In this document: piece by piece, positions 27,785 to 40,071 of the stretch
How the letters are laid out: every line of letters starts with the position of its first letter
Numbering within the stretch: position 1 is the first letter of the stretch
DNA from: Nocardia goodfellowii
GTDB lineage: Bacteria; Actinomycetota; Actinomycetes; Mycobacteriales; Mycobacteriaceae
Reading direction: 5' to 3'
Length of the DNA stretch: 64,000 nt
Assembly (NCBI RefSeq): GCF_017875645.1
Contig: NZ_JAGGMR010000001.1
Coordinates: 3,534,001-3,598,000, forward strand
Program-made: the position numbers and the translations under genes
Notes under the pieces: generated by a model
What the model was told of the DNA's origin: nothing
The model's input: the letters and a program-made list of their open reading frames with translations, nothing else
The model's database searches: none

Positions 27785-30700
27785 GTGGGTGCGCTGCCAG
27801 TTGTGGATTCCGAAGCCGGTGGCACGCGGTTGCTTTCGCTGACGGGTGCGCAGCTCGGCATCTGGAACGCGCAGCGGCTGGATCCCGAGTCGCGCAGCTA
27901 CCTCGTCGGTGAGGTGCTGGAGATCACCGGCCAGGAGCCGATCGATATCGAACTGCTCACCGAAGCGATCCGGCGGACCATCGGCGAGGCCGAGACTATG
28001 CGGCTGCGGATGATCGAAACCCCGGATGGACCACGGCAATTCGTCAGCCCGGCGGAGCCGGAACTACGGCCGATCGCGGATCTGCGCACCGAAGCCGACC
28101 CGGTCACCGTCGCGCACGCGCTGGTCGACGCGGAGCGCGGCCGGGCCTCGGAATACTGCCGGCACATGGTGGAGCGCCAGCTCTACACCTATCAGCTGAT
28201 CCGGCTCACCGACCGCGAAGTCTGGTGCGTGCAGCTCTACCACCACCTGATCGTCGACGGATACAGCGCGGCCATGCTGTCGCGCCGGGTGGCCGCCCAC
28301 TACACCGGTCTGGTCCGCGACACCGAGGTTGCCGCAGCCGGATTCGGCTCGATCGAGACCCTCGTGGCCGAGGACGAGCATTACCGCGCCGGTGCGCAAT
28401 TCGAGGGTGACCGCGCCTACTGGCGGGACCTGCTCACCCCGCTGCCCGCCCTGGACGGCCGCGGTCAGCAGGTCGACGGCCCGGCGGAACGCACCATCCA
28501 GGCGCGCGCGGTGCTCTCGGCCGCTGATCTGGAGCAGGTCCGCGCGGTCGCGCAGGCCACCGGCACCACCTGGGCCGAAGTACTGATCGCCTGCTACGCG
28601 AGCTTCGTGCACCGCCTGCTCGGCGAGTCCGACGTGGTGATCGCCATGCCGCTGATGGCGCGAGTCGGCCGTACCGCGCTGACCACCCCGGCGATGGCGG
28701 TGAACGTGCTGCCGCTGCGGCTGACCGTGCGCAGCCACGACACGCTGGCGGCGTTGAGCAAGCAGGTGGCCGACGCGATGCGCGGCCTGCGCGCGCACCA
28801 GCGTTACCGCGGCGAGAATCTGGCCCGCGACCTCGGCGCGGCCGGCACCGGCGCGCTGCTGCACGGAATCGGCATCAACCTCAAAGCATTCGACTTCGCC
28901 CTGGATTTCGCGGGGGCGGTGGGTGTGCTGCGGAACGTCGCGGGTGGTCCGCCGGAAGATCTGGGGCTCACCGTGACTCCGATCGCGGACGGCGCGGTCC
29001 AGCTGGGTTTCGAGGTGGACGCCCGCACCAACAGTCGCGAGACGGTGCAGCGGCGTTTGTCGGGTCTGGTGCGAATCATCCAGGGGCTCAGCGCTTCCGG
29101 TGATCCGTCGATCGGCCGCGTGCGGCTGTCCGCGGCGGGCGAGAGCGAGCGCCTGCTGGCGGAGCGGGCCGCGCCCGCGCTGCCCGGCGTCCCCGAAGAC
29201 GTTCCCACCGCGCTGAATCGGCTCGCCGAACAGTCACCCGACGCGGTTGTTCTGGTGTGCGGGGAAGAACGGCTCACCGCCGCTGAGCTCGCGAGCCGGG
29301 TGCATCGGCTGGCGCGGTCGTTGCGTGCCCGGGGGATCGGCCCGGAAGACCTGGTCGCCGTCGCCCTGCCCCGCACGGCGGGCCTGGTGGTTGCGCTGCT
29401 GGCGGTGCTCGACGCGGGGGCGGCGTACGTGGCGCTGGATCCGGAGCATCCCGCACAGCGATTGCGCGCCATCATCGACGACGCACGACCGGCTCTGGTG
29501 CTGAGCTGCGCGGGAATCGCCGACTCGCTCACCGGCGACGGTCGTCCGGAACCGATTCTGTTCGAATCGGATTCGTTCACCGCCGAACTCGCCGCCCGAG
29601 CGGCGGGCCCGCTGAGCGCCGGGGAACTCGCCGCCGCACGCGACCGCGAGCATCTGGCCTACGTCATCTACACCTCCGGCTCCACCGGCACACCGAAGGG
29701 CGTGCTGGTGCGCACCGGCGGCCTGGCCCACCTGCTGCACCACCATCGGAACACGATCTACGCCGACGCCGCCGCACGTGCCGGCGACCGGCAACTGCAC
29801 ACCGCGCACACCGCGTCGTTCGCCTTCGACGCCTCCCTCGATCAGCTGCTGTGGCTGTTGAGCGGGCACCGCGTGCACGTCTACGACGCCGAATTGCAGC
29901 GGGACGCGGCGGCTCTGGTCGCGGCCTTCGCCCGGGACGGGATCGATGTCGTCGACACCACCCCGTCGATGGGCGCGGCCCTGGTCGACAACGGTCTGCT
30001 GACCGCCGCCCGGCCGCAGCTGCTGGTGATCGGCGGCGAGGCGGCCCCACCGGCGCTGTGGGACACCATCCTCGATGCCGGAATCGCCGGCCACAATCTC
30101 TACGGACCGACCGAGGCCACCGTCGACGCCATCGGCACCCCCATCGCGGAGGGCACGCCCCGCATCGGCCACCCGCTCGCGGGTACCCGGACCTACCTGC
30201 TCGACAGCGCGCTGCTCCCGGTGGCGGATGGTGAACGCGGCGAACTTTATTTGGCCGGGCCACAATTGGCGCGCGGCTACCTCGGCCGTCCGGCGGCTAC
30301 CGCCGACCGCTTCGTCGCCGACCCGTTCGGCGCACCCGGCGAGCGCATGTATCGCACCGGTGACCGCGCCCGCTGGGTGCCGGGTCTGGGCTACGAATTC
30401 CTCGGACGCAACGACAAGCAGGTCAAGATCCGCGGTCACCGCGTGGAATTGAGCGAAGTGGAAGCGGTTCTGGGCGCGCTGCCGGGCGTCGCCGCCTCCG
30501 CGGCCGTGATCACCACGACCACCCCCGCCCAGCTCATCGGTTATGTCGTCGCGACGGCCGGAAGCACGCTGCCGACCCCCGACGAGCTGCGGCGCACCCT
30601 GGCCGCCGATGTCCCCGACCACCTCGTGCCCGCGGCGATCGTGCTCCTCGACGAACTGCCGGTGACGGTCAACGGCAAACTCGACCGTGCGGCTTTGCCT

Positions 30701-33700
30701 GCGCCGCAGCTGGATTCGCACGGCCGCGCACCCCGCACGGAACGCGAAACCGTGCTGTGTGAGGTGATTGCCGACGTCCTCGGTCGCCCCCGCGTCGCCG
30801 TCGACGACGACTTCTTCGGCCTCGGCGGTGACAGCATCACCGCCATCAGCGTGAGCAGTCGCTTGCGTGCCCGCGGCCTGATCCTGCAACCGAAAGAGCT
30901 GCTCGCGCAACGCGATCTGGCGACGCTGGCCACGCAAGCCGCGGCCGTCGAAGCCGACCGGGCGCCCCGCATCCCGGACGTCGCGACCGGCACCGTGCCG
31001 ATCCCGCCGATCGTGCGTGCGCTGTTCGAGCGCAACCCCGACCTGTCCGCCGTGGCCGGATATGCCCAGTGGACAACGGTTCTGGTGGCGGAGGCCCTGT
31101 CGCTGGCCGACCTCATCACCGCCGTGCAGACCATCCTCGACCGCCACGACGCGCTGCGCCTGCTGCTGCGCCGGGATTCCGCCAGCGGTGCCCCCGATTT
31201 GATCATCCGCGATGTCGGTGCGGTGTCCGCCCCCGACGTCGTCACCGAAGTGCCGGAACCCGCCGGCACGGATTCGGCCGAAGCCCTCGACGAGGCGGTC
31301 CGGAATCTGGCGGAACAGACCGCGGCCCGGCTCGACCCGCACGCCGGAGACCTGCTTCGCGTTGTGCTGCTGCGCACCGAGACCGGTCCGGATCGATTGA
31401 TCGTCGTAGCGCACCACCTGATCGTCGATGGGGTGTCCTGGCGCATCCTGCTTCCCGACCTGCACGAAGCGGCTCGGGCGGCACGCGAACGGCGAGCATT
31501 GCCCCCGTTCCCGGCCGGCACGTCGTGGCGACGGCATGCGACCGTGCTGGCCGAGCAAGGCGCGAGCGGCGCGCGACGCGCCGAACTGGCCTACTGGCAG
31601 TCGGCACTCGACGCGGCTGTCCCGTTGGGTGCTCGTGCCCTGGATCCGTCCCTGGACCCGGTCGAAACCGCCGTGCGCACACACACTTTCGCCTCCGCGG
31701 ACCTCACGCACGCACTGCTGACGACGCTGCCGAACGCCTATCGCGCCCGGGTCGACGAGGTGTTGCTCGCGGCGCTGATGCTCGCGCTGCGCTCGTGGCG
31801 GCAGTCCCGCGGCGAGGCCGGCGCCGCCGGTCAGCTCGTGGCCGTGGAGAGCCATGGCCGCGACGCGCTCACCGCCGACACCGATTTCGCGCGCACCATC
31901 GGCTGGTTCACCAGTGAGTACCCGGTGCGGGTGCCGACAGCGGCGATCGCCGCGGCCGACGACCTGTCCGACGCCTTGGACGGCGGTGACGCCGCCGGAC
32001 GGTTGTTGCGCGCGGTGAAGGAAGCCAAGCGCGCGGTCCCGGACGGTGGCGTCGGCTTCGGTGTGCTGCGCTATCTCGATCCCGACACCGCGCCCGTCCT
32101 GGCCCGGCTCGGCGCTCCCGAACTGCTGCTCAACTACCTCGGTCGATTCCCCGCCCTGCCCGGAACCGGATGGCGGCTGCCCGAGCGGGATCCGTTCGCG
32201 GTCTTCGAACCGTCGGCCAAGGCGCTGTCGGAAGTGCTGGCGCTCAACGTCTTCGTGCACGAATCGCCGGCCGAGGAGCGGCTGGCCGTCGAGTGGACGG
32301 CCGCCTCGAACGTGCTGGACGCGGCCGATGTGGCCGCGTTGCAGGAACATTGGGAACTGGCCCTGGAGGCGCTCGCGGCACACGCGGTGCTGGCTCCGGG
32401 TGGTCTGACACCGTCGGATTGTCCCGAGGTCGAGGTGGACCAGGACGGCATCGACGAACTCGAAGCCGTGCACGGCCCGCTCGCGGATCTACTGCCGTTG
32501 TCGCCCCTGCAGGAAGGGCTGCTGTTCCACGCGGTCCGCGACGGCGAGAACGATGTCTACACGCTGACAGCGCGATTCGACCTCACCGGTCCGCTCGACG
32601 CCGACCGGCTCGTCCGGGCCTTCGATCGGGTCGTCGCCCGGCACTCGAATCTCGGCGCGGCGTTCCACTATGAGCAGTTCGAGCGGCCGGTGCAGGCGAT
32701 TCCGCGTGCGGTGCGGGTGCCGTGGCGGCACGTCGACCTGTCCGCGCTGCCCGCCCGCGCCGCGCTGCGCTCGGCGGACCGGCTGGAAGACGAAGTGGCG
32801 GCACAGCTGTTCGACGTGAGCACCGCTCCGCTGCTGCGCGCGTTGCTGATTCGCCTGCCCGGCGACGCGCACCGGCTCGTGCTCAACGCGCACCATCTGC
32901 TCACCGACGGCTGGTCCACGCCGATCATGGTGCGAGAACTACTCGCGCTGTATCACGCCGCCGACGACCACGAACTGCCCGCACCGGCGCACTACCGCGA
33001 CTACCTGCGGTGGATCGCCGACCGCGATCACGCGGTGGCGCAACGGATTTGGGGCGAACGCCTTGCCGGGCTGACCGACCCGACGCTGGTCGGCGCACCC
33101 GGTGCTCGCGGCACCCGCTCCGCGCTGCGCGTGCCGCTTCCCGAAGCGGCCGCCGCCGCGCTGTCCGCGCTCGGCCGCGCCCGCGCGCTCACCTTGAACA
33201 CCCTCGTGCAGGGTGCCTGGGCGGCCGTGCTCGCCGAACTCACCGGCCGCCACGACGTGGTCTTCGGCGCGACCGTCTCCGGACGGCCCGCGGACCTGCC
33301 CGGCGTCGAATCCATGGTGGGCCTGTTCAGCAACACCATCCCGGTGCGCCTGACCATCGATCCGGCGCAACCGCTGCTCGACCAGTTCACCCGGCTGCAG
33401 GAGGCGCAATTCGCCATCCAGGAGGTCGAGCACACCGGTCTGGCCGAGGTCGAGCGGATCGCCGGCCTCGGTCAGCTCTTCGACACTCTGGTGTTGTTCG
33501 AGAATTTCCCGAATTCCGGTCCGGGGCAACCGGAATCGCATGATCTGCGCGTCGCGGGCTTCACCAATCGCGGTGTCACGCACTATCCGATCACTCTGCT
33601 CGCGCCGCCCAGCGCCGGGCTGGATCTGATCCTGGATCACGACACCGCCGCCGTCCCGGCGGAATTGGCACAGCGGACGGCCACCCGCTTGGTCGACATC

Positions 33701-36700
33701 CTCACCGGATTGATCGCCGCTCCGGAGCAGACCGCCGCCGCCTTGTTGACGGAGGCGCCGGATCCGTCGGTGCTCAGCCGTCCCCGCCGTGCGGTCACCA
33801 CGGTGTCGCGGGTATCAGAAGCCGCGCCCGCCGCACAGCTGCCGGACGGCGCTGTGCCCGAGGGAGCTGATCCGGCCGGCGGTGGTTCCGCCGGTGTCCT
33901 CGAAGCCGTCCGTGCTTGCGCGGCAAAGGTTCTCGAAGTGCCGGAGGTCGGCCCCGACGACGACTTCTTCGGCCTCGGCGGTCATTCGCTGACCGCCATG
34001 CGCCTGGTCGGCGCCCTCCGCAAACTCGGCCTGCGCATCGTCGTCGCCGATATCTTCGACGCCCCGACCGCCCGGGGCCTGGCGGCTTGCGCCGTGATCG
34101 ATCCGGTGCGCTGGGCACAGGCCCGCCCGGATCGGCGCACCTCGCGCGATGAATCCCTTGCGGCGGAGTTCTCACCCGGTGTGGTTGCCGATCCGACGAA
34201 CGCTGCCCCGAGCTCGCAGCCTGCAAGCCCCTCGTCTCGGCACTCGGTCGTTCCCGTCGAGCCGGACCCGGAGCGGCGCACGGAAGTCCCGCCCGGTGTC
34301 GCGGTCGGCTTCGCGGCACAGGTGCGGCGTACCCCGGATTCCGTAGCCCTGATCGATGCGGGACAGTCCCTGACCTATGGCCAGCTCGGGGCCAGGGTGG
34401 ACGATCTGGCGCGGCGGTTGTACGCGGCCGGTGCGGGGCCCGAACGGGTTGTGGCCGTGGCGCTTCCGCGTTCGGCCGACCTCGTCGTCGGTCTGCTCGC
34501 GGTGCTGCGCGTCGGTGCCGCCTACCTGCCGCTCGATGTCGACTATCCGGCGCAGCGGCTGGAGTACATGCTCGAGGACGCGAACCCGCTCTGTGTGCTG
34601 ACCAGCTCGGTGGTGGCTGATCGGTTGCCTGCCGGGGCTCCTCGGACGCTGCTGGTCGACAACACGGAGGCCGTCGACGCCTCGGTCACCCTGCCCGAGC
34701 CGCCGCGCGCCGGTGCGCACCTGGCCTACGTCATCCACACCTCCGGGTCGACCGGTAACCCGAAGGGCGTGCTGATCACCAGCGCGAACCTCGCGGCGTT
34801 CGCCGAGACCGTGGTCGCCGACGGCTGGATCCGTCCCGACGACCGGTTCGTCGCGGTCACCACGGTGTCCTTCGACATCGCGGTGCTGGAGTTGCTGTGC
34901 CCGCTGACCGCCGGCGCCACCGTGGTGGTCGCCGACCGTCCGACGGTGCTCGACCCGGACGCGTTGCACGCCTTGATCTCCGAGACCGGCGCGACCGTGG
35001 TGCAGGCGACGCCGTCGCTGTGGCGAGTGCTGGTCGAGCACGAGGACGCCGGGCGGCTCGGTTCGGTGCGTGCGCTGGTGGGCGGGGAGGCGCTGCCCGC
35101 CGACCTCGCCGAGGAGATGGTCGCGCACTGCGCCGCCGTGCGAAATGTGTACGGACCCACCGAGGTGACGGTGTGGGCGACCTGTGCCGAATTGGCCGCT
35201 GGCGACCCGGTCACCATCGGCGCGCCGTGGACCGACGTGCACGTCCGGGTACTCGGCGACGACCTCCGGGACGCGCCCGAGGGTGCGTTGTATCTCGGTG
35301 GCGCCCAGGTCGTCCGGGGCTACCTGAACCGGCCCGCCATGACCGCCGGCCGTTTCGTCGCCGATCCGGCGCACCCGGGACGGCGGTTGTACCGCACCGG
35401 TGATCTGGTGCGCCGCACCGGCGATGGACTGCTGTTCCTCGGCCGCGCCGACGACCAGGTGAAGGTGCGCGGCTTCCGCATCGAACTCGGCGAGGTCGAG
35501 TCCGCGTTGCGCCGGGTGCCGGGGGTGCGTGCCGCCGCCGCGTGCGTGCGCGCCGATTCGGCTGGTACCGGAAGGCTTTTCGGCTACGTGGTCAGTGCGG
35601 ACGGTGCGGTGCTCGATCCCGTGGCGGTGCGTGCGGGAGTCGCCGCGCTGGTACCGGAATACATGGTGCCGCAGTCGATCACGACGGTTCCGGCGCTGCC
35701 GTTGACCCTGAACGGCAAACTCGACCGAAAGGCGCTGCCGGGCGCGACGTCGGCCGGCGCGACCGCGTCTCCGCCGCCGCTGCTGGAGTTGGCGGCCGAG
35801 GACCGCGCGCGCCTGGATGTCCTGAGCCCCGGGTGGGTCGAAGCGTTGCCGTTGGGCCCGCTGCAGGAGGGCATGTACTTCCAATCATTGCTGGACAGTG
35901 CCGCCGGTAGCGATGCCTACCATATGCAGCCTCGATTCTCCTTCGCCGCAACGGATTCCGGCGCGGCCGCGGTCGACGTGCCCGCGCTGCGCGCCGCCGC
36001 CGACGCGCTGCTGCGCCGATACCCGAACCTGCGGGCGGGATTCACCCACGCCGGTTTCGCCCAGCCGGTCCAGTTCATCCCGGCCGCCGCGACCATGCCG
36101 TTCCGCGAGGTCGATCTCACCGCGCTGCCGGAAGCCGACGTCGCCGCGGCGCTGCGCGAACTCGACCAGACCGAGTTCGCGACGCCGTTCGACTACACCG
36201 CGCCGCCGCTGATCCGGATGACCCTGGCGTGGTTGCCCGGCGGTGGCGCGTACCTGGTGTGCACCCAGCACCACCTGCTCACCGACGGCTGGTCGCAGAC
36301 CTTGATGTACCGCGAACTGTTCGCGCTGTATGAGCAGGCCCGCGCCGGCGTCACCGCGCTGGACGCGGTACTGCCCGCGCCCGCCGATTTCCGCGACCAT
36401 CTGCGCTGGCTCGCCGAAACCGACAGCGCCGCCGCCGAATCCGCCTGGTCGGCCTATCTCGCGGACCTGCGCCAGCCCACACTGGTCGCCTCGAAGCAGG
36501 CCGCCGAGAAGGCGGAGCTACCGGTCTTCACCCGGACCGGCCTGTCCGACAGCACGACCCGGGCGTTGCACGGTTTCGCGCGCGGCGCCGGAGTCACCTT
36601 GTCCACGGTGGTCTCCACCGCCTGGGGCTTGGCGCTGCGCGCCGGCACCGGTACCGATGACGTGGTCTTCGGCGCGACCGTGTCCGGCCGTTCGCCCGAG

Positions 36701-39010
36701 GTGCCCGACGCCGACCGGATGGTGGGCCTGGCGCTCAATACCGTGCCCGTGCGGGTCCGCACGCGTCCCGGCGAACGCCTCACCGACCTGGTGCGCCGGG
36801 TATTCCGGGAACAGGGCCGTCTCACCGAACACCACCAGCTCGGCCTCGGCCGGATCCAGCGGGCGGCGGGCGTCCCGGCACTGTTCGACACCCTCACCGT
36901 CTTCCGCAATGTGCCCCGTGATCACGAGGCACAGTCGGAGATGTTCCAGCGCAACGGAATCACCGGTTTCGACGCGATCGACGGCACGCACTACGCGATC
37001 ACTCTCGACATCGACCCGGGATCACCGGCCACGCCGATGGCGATCACCTGCGAGCATCGCCCCGACCTGGTCACCGACGGCGAAGCCGCCGCGCTCCTGG
37101 AACGTCTGGTGGCGGTGCTGGGCCTGTTCGCCACCGAAGCCGCTGCGCACGTGGCCGATACGGTCGTGCCCGCGGCGAGCACCCCCCTGGAGTTCGCTCC
37201 GGAACGCGTCGCGGTACCCGAGCCCGGTCAACCGGGCGGCAGTGTCGACGCGCTGCTGCGCGAGCGCGCACAGGCGACACCGGAGGTGACAGCACTGGTG
37301 TGCGGCCCGGTCTCGCTCACCGCCCGGGAACTCGACACCCGGGTGGACCGGCTGGCTCGCGTTCTCGCGGGCGGCGGCGTCGGCTCCGGTGACACCGTCG
37401 CGCTGGCGCTGCCCCGCACGGCTGATCACGTGGTCGCGATCTTCGCGGTCATGCGCACCGGTGCGGCCTACCTCCCGCTCGATCTCGCGCACCCGCCCGC
37501 CCGCCTGCGGGACCTGATCGCCGACAGCGCCGCCGCGGCGGTGATCTCGACGACCGCCGAGGCGAGCGCGTTGCTCGACGAGAACCATCGCGCGGTGCTG
37601 CTCGACGACCCCGCGGTCGCCGACGTGCTCGACGGCCGCAGCGCCGCACCGGCCGTGCCGGACATCGCCGTAGGCGGCCCGGTCACCGCGGACCAGCCCG
37701 CCTACGTCATCTACACCTCGGGATCGACCGGTAAGCCCAAGGGCGTCGTGGTCGGCCATCGCGGGCTGACCGCGATGTACCACAACCACGTCGACGAAAT
37801 CTTCCGGCCTACCGAACAATCCGCGAACCGGGGCCGGTTACGGATCGCGCACACAGTGTCCTTCTCCTTCGACATGTCCTGGGAGGAATTGTTCTGGCTG
37901 CTCGCCGGTCACGAGGTACACGTCATCGACGAACGAGCTCGCCTGGAACCCACCGCACTGGTGCGGCACTACCGCGCGGTCGGCATCGACGTCATCAACG
38001 TGACGCCGTCCTACGCGCGGGAACTCATCGCGGGCGGCCTGCTCGACGGTGAGCACATCCCGGCCCTGGTGATCCTCGGTGGTGAAGCGGTACCCGCCGA
38101 CCTGTGGACGCGGTTGCGCGAACAGCCCGGCGTCGACGGCTACGACCTCTACGGGCCGACGGAGTTCACCATCAACGCGATGGGCTCGCCCGTACAAGGC
38201 TCCAGCACACCGTGTTTGGGTCGACCGGTCCGCAATGCGCGTGCGCGCGTGCTGGATTCGGGTCTGCGCGAAGTCCCGGTCGGCGCGGTGGGTGAGCTGT
38301 ACATGTCCGGAGACGGTGTCGCCCTGGGCTACCTGGACCGGCCCGGCCTCACCGCGACCGCCTTCGTCCCCGACCCGTGGTCCGCCGGTGCGCGCATGTA
38401 TCGCACCGGAGATCTGGTGCGGCGCAGGCGCGACGGCCAACTCCAGTACCTGGGCCGCGGCGACCACCAGGTGAAGATCCGGGGCGTGCGCATCGAACTC
38501 GGCGAAGTCGAAGCCGCGCTGGCCGCCTGTGCCGGGGTACGCCGGGCCGCGGCCCACGTCCGCCGCGACGCGGCCGGCACGACCCGCCTGATCGGCTACG
38601 TCGTCCCCGAGCCGGGCCGGGTTCTCGAGGACCTGCGACCCGAATTGCGCAAGCGGCTACCCGCCCAGCTGGTGCCCTCGGACATCGTGGTCATCGCGTC
38701 GATCCCGTTGACCCCCAACGGGAAACTCGACCGCGCCGCCCTGCCCGAACCCCCGGCGCGCAGCACCGGCGGCGGACCGCGTACCGACACCGAACGAGCG
38801 CTCTGCGCGGTCTTCGCCCGGGTCCTCGGCGTCGCCGAGATCGCCGATGTCGAGGACAGCTTCTTCGACCTCGGCGGCGATTCCCTGCGGGTCATGCGCC
38901 TGGTCGGCGAACTGGAGCGGGAGTTCGGCGTCACTCTCGCGGTCGGCACGGTGCTGGCCCAGCCGACCGTCGCCGACCTCGCCGCAGTCCTGGAGTCCAC
39001 CCGAGTTTGA
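27785..39010 (+). CDS. htbG: trimodular heterobactin-type nonribosomal peptide synthetase
   Basis: A 3741-residue NRPS assembling the siderophore peptide. Domains (residues from GTG 27785): C1 ~6-465 (HHLIVDG 153), A1 ~471-979, T1 (Ser1017, LGGDSI), E ~1067-1540 ([10 protein letters not shown] 1210; [12 protein letters not shown]), C2 ~1558-1999 (HHLLTDG 1703), T2 (Ser2068, LGGHSL), A2 ~2170-2653, C3 ~2673-3126 (HHLLTDG 2829), A3 ~3148-3659, T3 (Ser3700, LGGDSL). There is no thioesterase. Module 2 is C-T-A, not C-A-T, as published for HtbG of Rhodococcus erythropolis. Specificity codes read by eye: A1 DADDVGLVDK (acidic pocket, Arg-like), A2 DILQLGVVWK (Gly), A3 DMENIGLINK (N5-hydroxy-Orn). 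Expected chain: DHB-D-Arg-Gly-hOrn. The start has GAGGAG 6 bases upstream; a TTG 33 bases earlier overlaps the iron box. Confidence 0.95.
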   Translation: MGALPVVDSEAGGTRLLSLTGAQLGIWNAQRLDPESRSYLVGEVLEITGQEPIDIELLTEAIRRTIGEAETMRLRMIETPDGPRQFVSPAEPELRPIADLRTEADPVTVAHALVDAERGRASEYCRHMVERQLYTYQLIRLTDREVWCVQLYHHLIVDGYSAAMLSRRVAAHYTGLVRDTEVAAAGFGSIETLVAEDEHYRAGAQFEGDRAYWRDLLTPLPALDGRGQQVDGPAERTIQARAVLSAADLEQVRAVAQATGTTWAEVLIACYASFVHRLLGESDVVIAMPLMARVGRTALTTPAMAVNVLPLRLTVRSHDTLAALSKQVADAMRGLRAHQRYRGENLARDLGAAGTGALLHGIGINLKAFDFALDFAGAVGVLRNVAGGPPEDLGLTVTPIADGAVQLGFEVDARTNSRETVQRRLSGLVRIIQGLSASGDPSIGRVRLSAAGESERLLAERAAPALPGVPEDVPTALNRLAEQSPDAVVLVCGEERLTAAELASRVHRLARSLRARGIGPEDLVAVALPRTAGLVVALLAVLDAGAAYVALDPEHPAQRLRAIIDDARPALVLSCAGIADSLTGDGRPEPILFESDSFTAELAARAAGPLSAGELAAARDREHLAYVIYTSGSTGTPKGVLVRTGGLAHLLHHHRNTIYADAAARAGDRQLHTAHTASFAFDASLDQLLWLLSGHRVHVYDAELQRDAAALVAAFARDGIDVVDTTPSMGAALVDNGLLTAARPQLLVIGGEAAPPALWDTILDAGIAGHNLYGPTEATVDAIGTPIAEGTPRIGHPLAGTRTYLLDSALLPVADGERGELYLAGPQLARGYLGRPAATADRFVADPFGAPGERMYRTGDRARWVPGLGYEFLGRNDKQVKIRGHRVELSEVEAVLGALPGVAASAAVITTTTPAQLIGYVVATAGSTLPTPDELRRTLAADVPDHLVPAAIVLLDELPVTVNGKLDRAALPAPQLDSHGRAPRTERETVLCEVIADVLGRPRVAVDDDFFGLGGDSITAISVSSRLRARGLILQPKELLAQRDLATLATQAAAVEADRAPRIPDVATGTVPIPPIVRALFERNPDLSAVAGYAQWTTVLVAEALSLADLITAVQTILDRHDALRLLLRRDSASGAPDLIIRDVGAVSAPDVVTEVPEPAGTDSAEALDEAVRNLAEQTAARLDPHAGDLLRVVLLRTETGPDRLIVVAHHLIVDGVSWRILLPDLHEAARAARERRALPPFPAGTSWRRHATVLAEQGASGARRAELAYWQSALDAAVPLGARALDPSLDPVETAVRTHTFASADLTHALLTTLPNAYRARVDEVLLAALMLALRSWRQSRGEAGAAGQLVAVESHGRDALTADTDFARTIGWFTSEYPVRVPTAAIAAADDLSDALDGGDAAGRLLRAVKEAKRAVPDGGVGFGVLRYLDPDTAPVLARLGAPELLLNYLGRFPALPGTGWRLPERDPFAVFEPSAKALSEVLALNVFVHESPAEERLAVEWTAASNVLDAADVAALQEHWELALEALAAHAVLAPGGLTPSDCPEVEVDQDGIDELEAVHGPLADLLPLSPLQEGLLFHAVRDGENDVYTLTARFDLTGPLDADRLVRAFDRVVARHSNLGAAFHYEQFERPVQAIPRAVRVPWRHVDLSALPARAALRSADRLEDEVAAQLFDVSTAPLLRALLIRLPGDAHRLVLNAHHLLTDGWSTPIMVRELLALYHAADDHELPAPAHYRDYLRWIADRDHAVAQRIWGERLAGLTDPTLVGAPGARGTRSALRVPLPEAAAAALSALGRARALTLNTLVQGAWAAVLAELTGRHDVVFGATVSGRPADLPGVESMVGLFSNTIPVRLTIDPAQPLLDQFTRLQEAQFAIQEVEHTGLAEVERIAGLGQLFDTLVLFENFPNSGPGQPESHDLRVAGFTNRGVTHYPITLLAPPSAGLDLILDHDTAAVPAELAQRTATRLVDILTGLIAAPEQTAAALLTEAPDPSVLSRPRRAVTTVSRVSEAAPAAQLPDGAVPEGADPAGGGSAGVLEAVRACAAKVLEVPEVGPDDDFFGLGGHSLTAMRLVGALRKLGLRIVVADIFDAPTARGLAACAVIDPVRWAQARPDRRTSRDESLAAEFSPGVVADPTNAAPSSQPASPSSRHSVVPVEPDPERRTEVPPGVAVGFAAQVRRTPDSVALIDAGQSLTYGQLGARVDDLARRLYAAGAGPERVVAVALPRSADLVVGLLAVLRVGAAYLPLDVDYPAQRLEYMLEDANPLCVLTSSVVADRLPAGAPRTLLVDNTEAVDASVTLPEPPRAGAHLAYVIHTSGSTGNPKGVLITSANLAAFAETVVADGWIRPDDRFVAVTTVSFDIAVLELLCPLTAGATVVVADRPTVLDPDALHALISETGATVVQATPSLWRVLVEHEDAGRLGSVRALVGGEALPADLAEEMVAHCAAVRNVYGPTEVTVWATCAELAAGDPVTIGAPWTDVHVRVLGDDLRDAPEGALYLGGAQVVRGYLNRPAMTAGRFVADPAHPGRRLYRTGDLVRRTGDGLLFLGRADDQVKVRGFRIELGEVESALRRVPGVRAAAACVRADSAGTGRLFGYVVSADGAVLDPVAVRAGVAALVPEYMVPQSITTVPALPLTLNGKLDRKALPGATSAGATASPPPLLELAAEDRARLDVLSPGWVEALPLGPLQEGMYFQSLLDSAAGSDAYHMQPRFSFAATDSGAAAVDVPALRAAADALLRRYPNLRAGFTHAGFAQPVQFIPAAATMPFREVDLTALPEADVAAALRELDQTEFATPFDYTAPPLIRMTLAWLPGGGAYLVCTQHHLLTDGWSQTLMYRELFALYEQARAGVTALDAVLPAPADFRDHLRWLAETDSAAAESAWSAYLADLRQPTLVASKQAAEKAELPVFTRTGLSDSTTRALHGFARGAGVTLSTVVSTAWGLALRAGTGTDDVVFGATVSGRSPEVPDADRMVGLALNTVPVRVRTRPGERLTDLVRRVFREQGRLTEHHQLGLGRIQRAAGVPALFDTLTVFRNVPRDHEAQSEMFQRNGITGFDAIDGTHYAITLDIDPGSPATPMAITCEHRPDLVTDGEAAALLERLVAVLGLFATEAAAHVADTVVPAASTPLEFAPERVAVPEPGQPGGSVDALLRERAQATPEVTALVCGPVSLTARELDTRVDRLARVLAGGGVGSGDTVALALPRTADHVVAIFAVMRTGAAYLPLDLAHPPARLRDLIADSAAAAVISTTAEASALLDENHRAVLLDDPAVADVLDGRSAAPAVPDIAVGGPVTADQPAYVIYTSGSTGKPKGVVVGHRGLTAMYHNHVDEIFRPTEQSANRGRLRIAHTVSFSFDMSWEELFWLLAGHEVHVIDERARLEPTALVRHYRAVGIDVINVTPSYARELIAGGLLDGEHIPALVILGGEAVPADLWTRLREQPGVDGYDLYGPTEFTINAMGSPVQGSSTPCLGRPVRNARARVLDSGLREVPVGAVGELYMSGDGVALGYLDRPGLTATAFVPDPWSAGARMYRTGDLVRRRRDGQLQYLGRGDHQVKIRGVRIELGEVEAALAACAGVRRAAAHVRRDAAGTTRLIGYVVPEPGRVLEDLRPELRKRLPAQLVPSDIVVIASIPLTPNGKLDRAALPEPPARSTGGGPRTDTERALCAVFARVLGVAEIADVEDSFFDLGGDSLRVMRLVGELEREFGVTLAVGTVLAQPTVADLAAVLESTRV

Positions 39011-39066
39011 GCCCCAGCAAGGGGCTTACCCATCGGCCGGCACGGCCGAGCACAACTAGGAGAGAA

Positions 39067-40071
39067 ATGAAGTCATCGACCATGCCGTCCGGCAGGCGCC
39101 CGCGGCGGGTAGCCGCCCTGGTGGCCCTGCTGCTCGTTGCACTGACGGCGTTGATCGGTTGCGGTTCGGACACCGACAAGGCGTCCACCGAGGGCGCGAC
39201 CCGGGTCATCCAGACTGAACGCGGCCCGGTCACCGTGCCCGCGCAGGCCAAGCGCATCGTTGTGCTCAGCGGTGGCCTGGCCGGCTACCTGTACGCGCTC
39301 GACGCCCCGGTGGTCGCCACCGACACCCGGGTGCTCGGCGTGACCAACTTCGACGGCGGCTTCCCCCCGTCCTGGGCGGCGAAAGCCAAGGCGCAGGGCA
39401 CCACTCAGCTGCCCGCCGGTGAGGAACTCAACATCGAGGCCGTCGCCGCGGCCGCGCCGGACCTGATCATCGGTGGCGGACAGGGCATCACCGCCGTGCA
39501 GGCCGAAAAGCTGTACGACAAGCTGACGGTCATCGCGCCGACCATCCTGGTCCCGAAAACCGTTGCCGCTTGGCAGGATCAGCTGCGCCAGGTCGCCGAC
39601 GCCGCCGGGCGCGGGGACCGGGTCGAAGCCATGATGACCGCCTACCGCGACAAGGTCGCCCAGGTGAAGTCCGCGATCAAGGTGCCGGCCGGGAACTTCG
39701 CCGTGCTGCTGTCGCTGCCCAACAACGAGCCGTACCTGATCCCGCCGACCGCGGCGCTGCCCGCACTGCTGAAGGAGCTCGGTTTCACCCCGGACGACGT
39801 GCTGGCCAAGGCCGGTAACCCGAAGCTGTTCGGTTCCGGTGACTCCTTCGCCGTCAGCCCGGAACTGCTGGGCAAAGCGGCCGACGCCCCGCAGGCCTTC
39901 GTCCTGCCGGTGGGCGGCCGCTCGGTGGAGCAGCTGAAGCAGGATCAGGTGTACGCCAACCTGCCGTCGTTCAAGAGCAACACGCTCTATGAGCTCCCGG
40001 CGACCAGCTACCGCCCGGATTACGACGGCGCCATGGCCACCCTCGACGTCATCGCGAAGCGCTTCGCATGA
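39067..40071 (+). CDS. ferric-siderophore-binding lipoprotein (FepB/FecB-like)
   Basis: A 334-residue substrate-binding protein of the periplasmic-binding-protein type III (helical backbone) class. The lipoprotein signal ends at lipobox LIGC near residue 36. The core has the family pattern: a strand with KRIVVLSGG, NIEAVAAAAPDLIIGGG, then KLTVIAPTILV. It receives the ferric siderophore outside the membrane and hands it to the FecCD-type permeases at 24.7-26.8 kb. ATG 39067 is preceded by AGGAGAGA. It follows the NRPS after 56 bases and overlaps the exporter gene by ATGA. Confidence 0.93.
   Translation: MKSSTMPSGRRPRRVAALVALLLVALTALIGCGSDTDKASTEGATRVIQTERGPVTVPAQAKRIVVLSGGLAGYLYALDAPVVATDTRVLGVTNFDGGFPPSWAAKAKAQGTTQLPAGEELNIEAVAAAAPDLIIGGGQGITAVQAEKLYDKLTVIAPTILVPKTVAAWQDQLRQVADAAGRGDRVEAMMTAYRDKVAQVKSAIKVPAGNFAVLLSLPNNEPYLIPPTAALPALLKELGFTPDDVLAKAGNPKLFGSGDSFAVSPELLGKAADAPQAFVLPVGGRSVEQLKQDQVYANLPSFKSNTLYELPATSYRPDYDGAMATLDVIAKRFA

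Noticed and set aside
29234..32473. A 1079-codon open frame antisense to the NRPS
   Set aside because: It mirrors the third-position GC pattern of the NRPS, has repetitive Gly/Arg/Asp composition and no family resemblance; the plus-strand NRPS explains the region.
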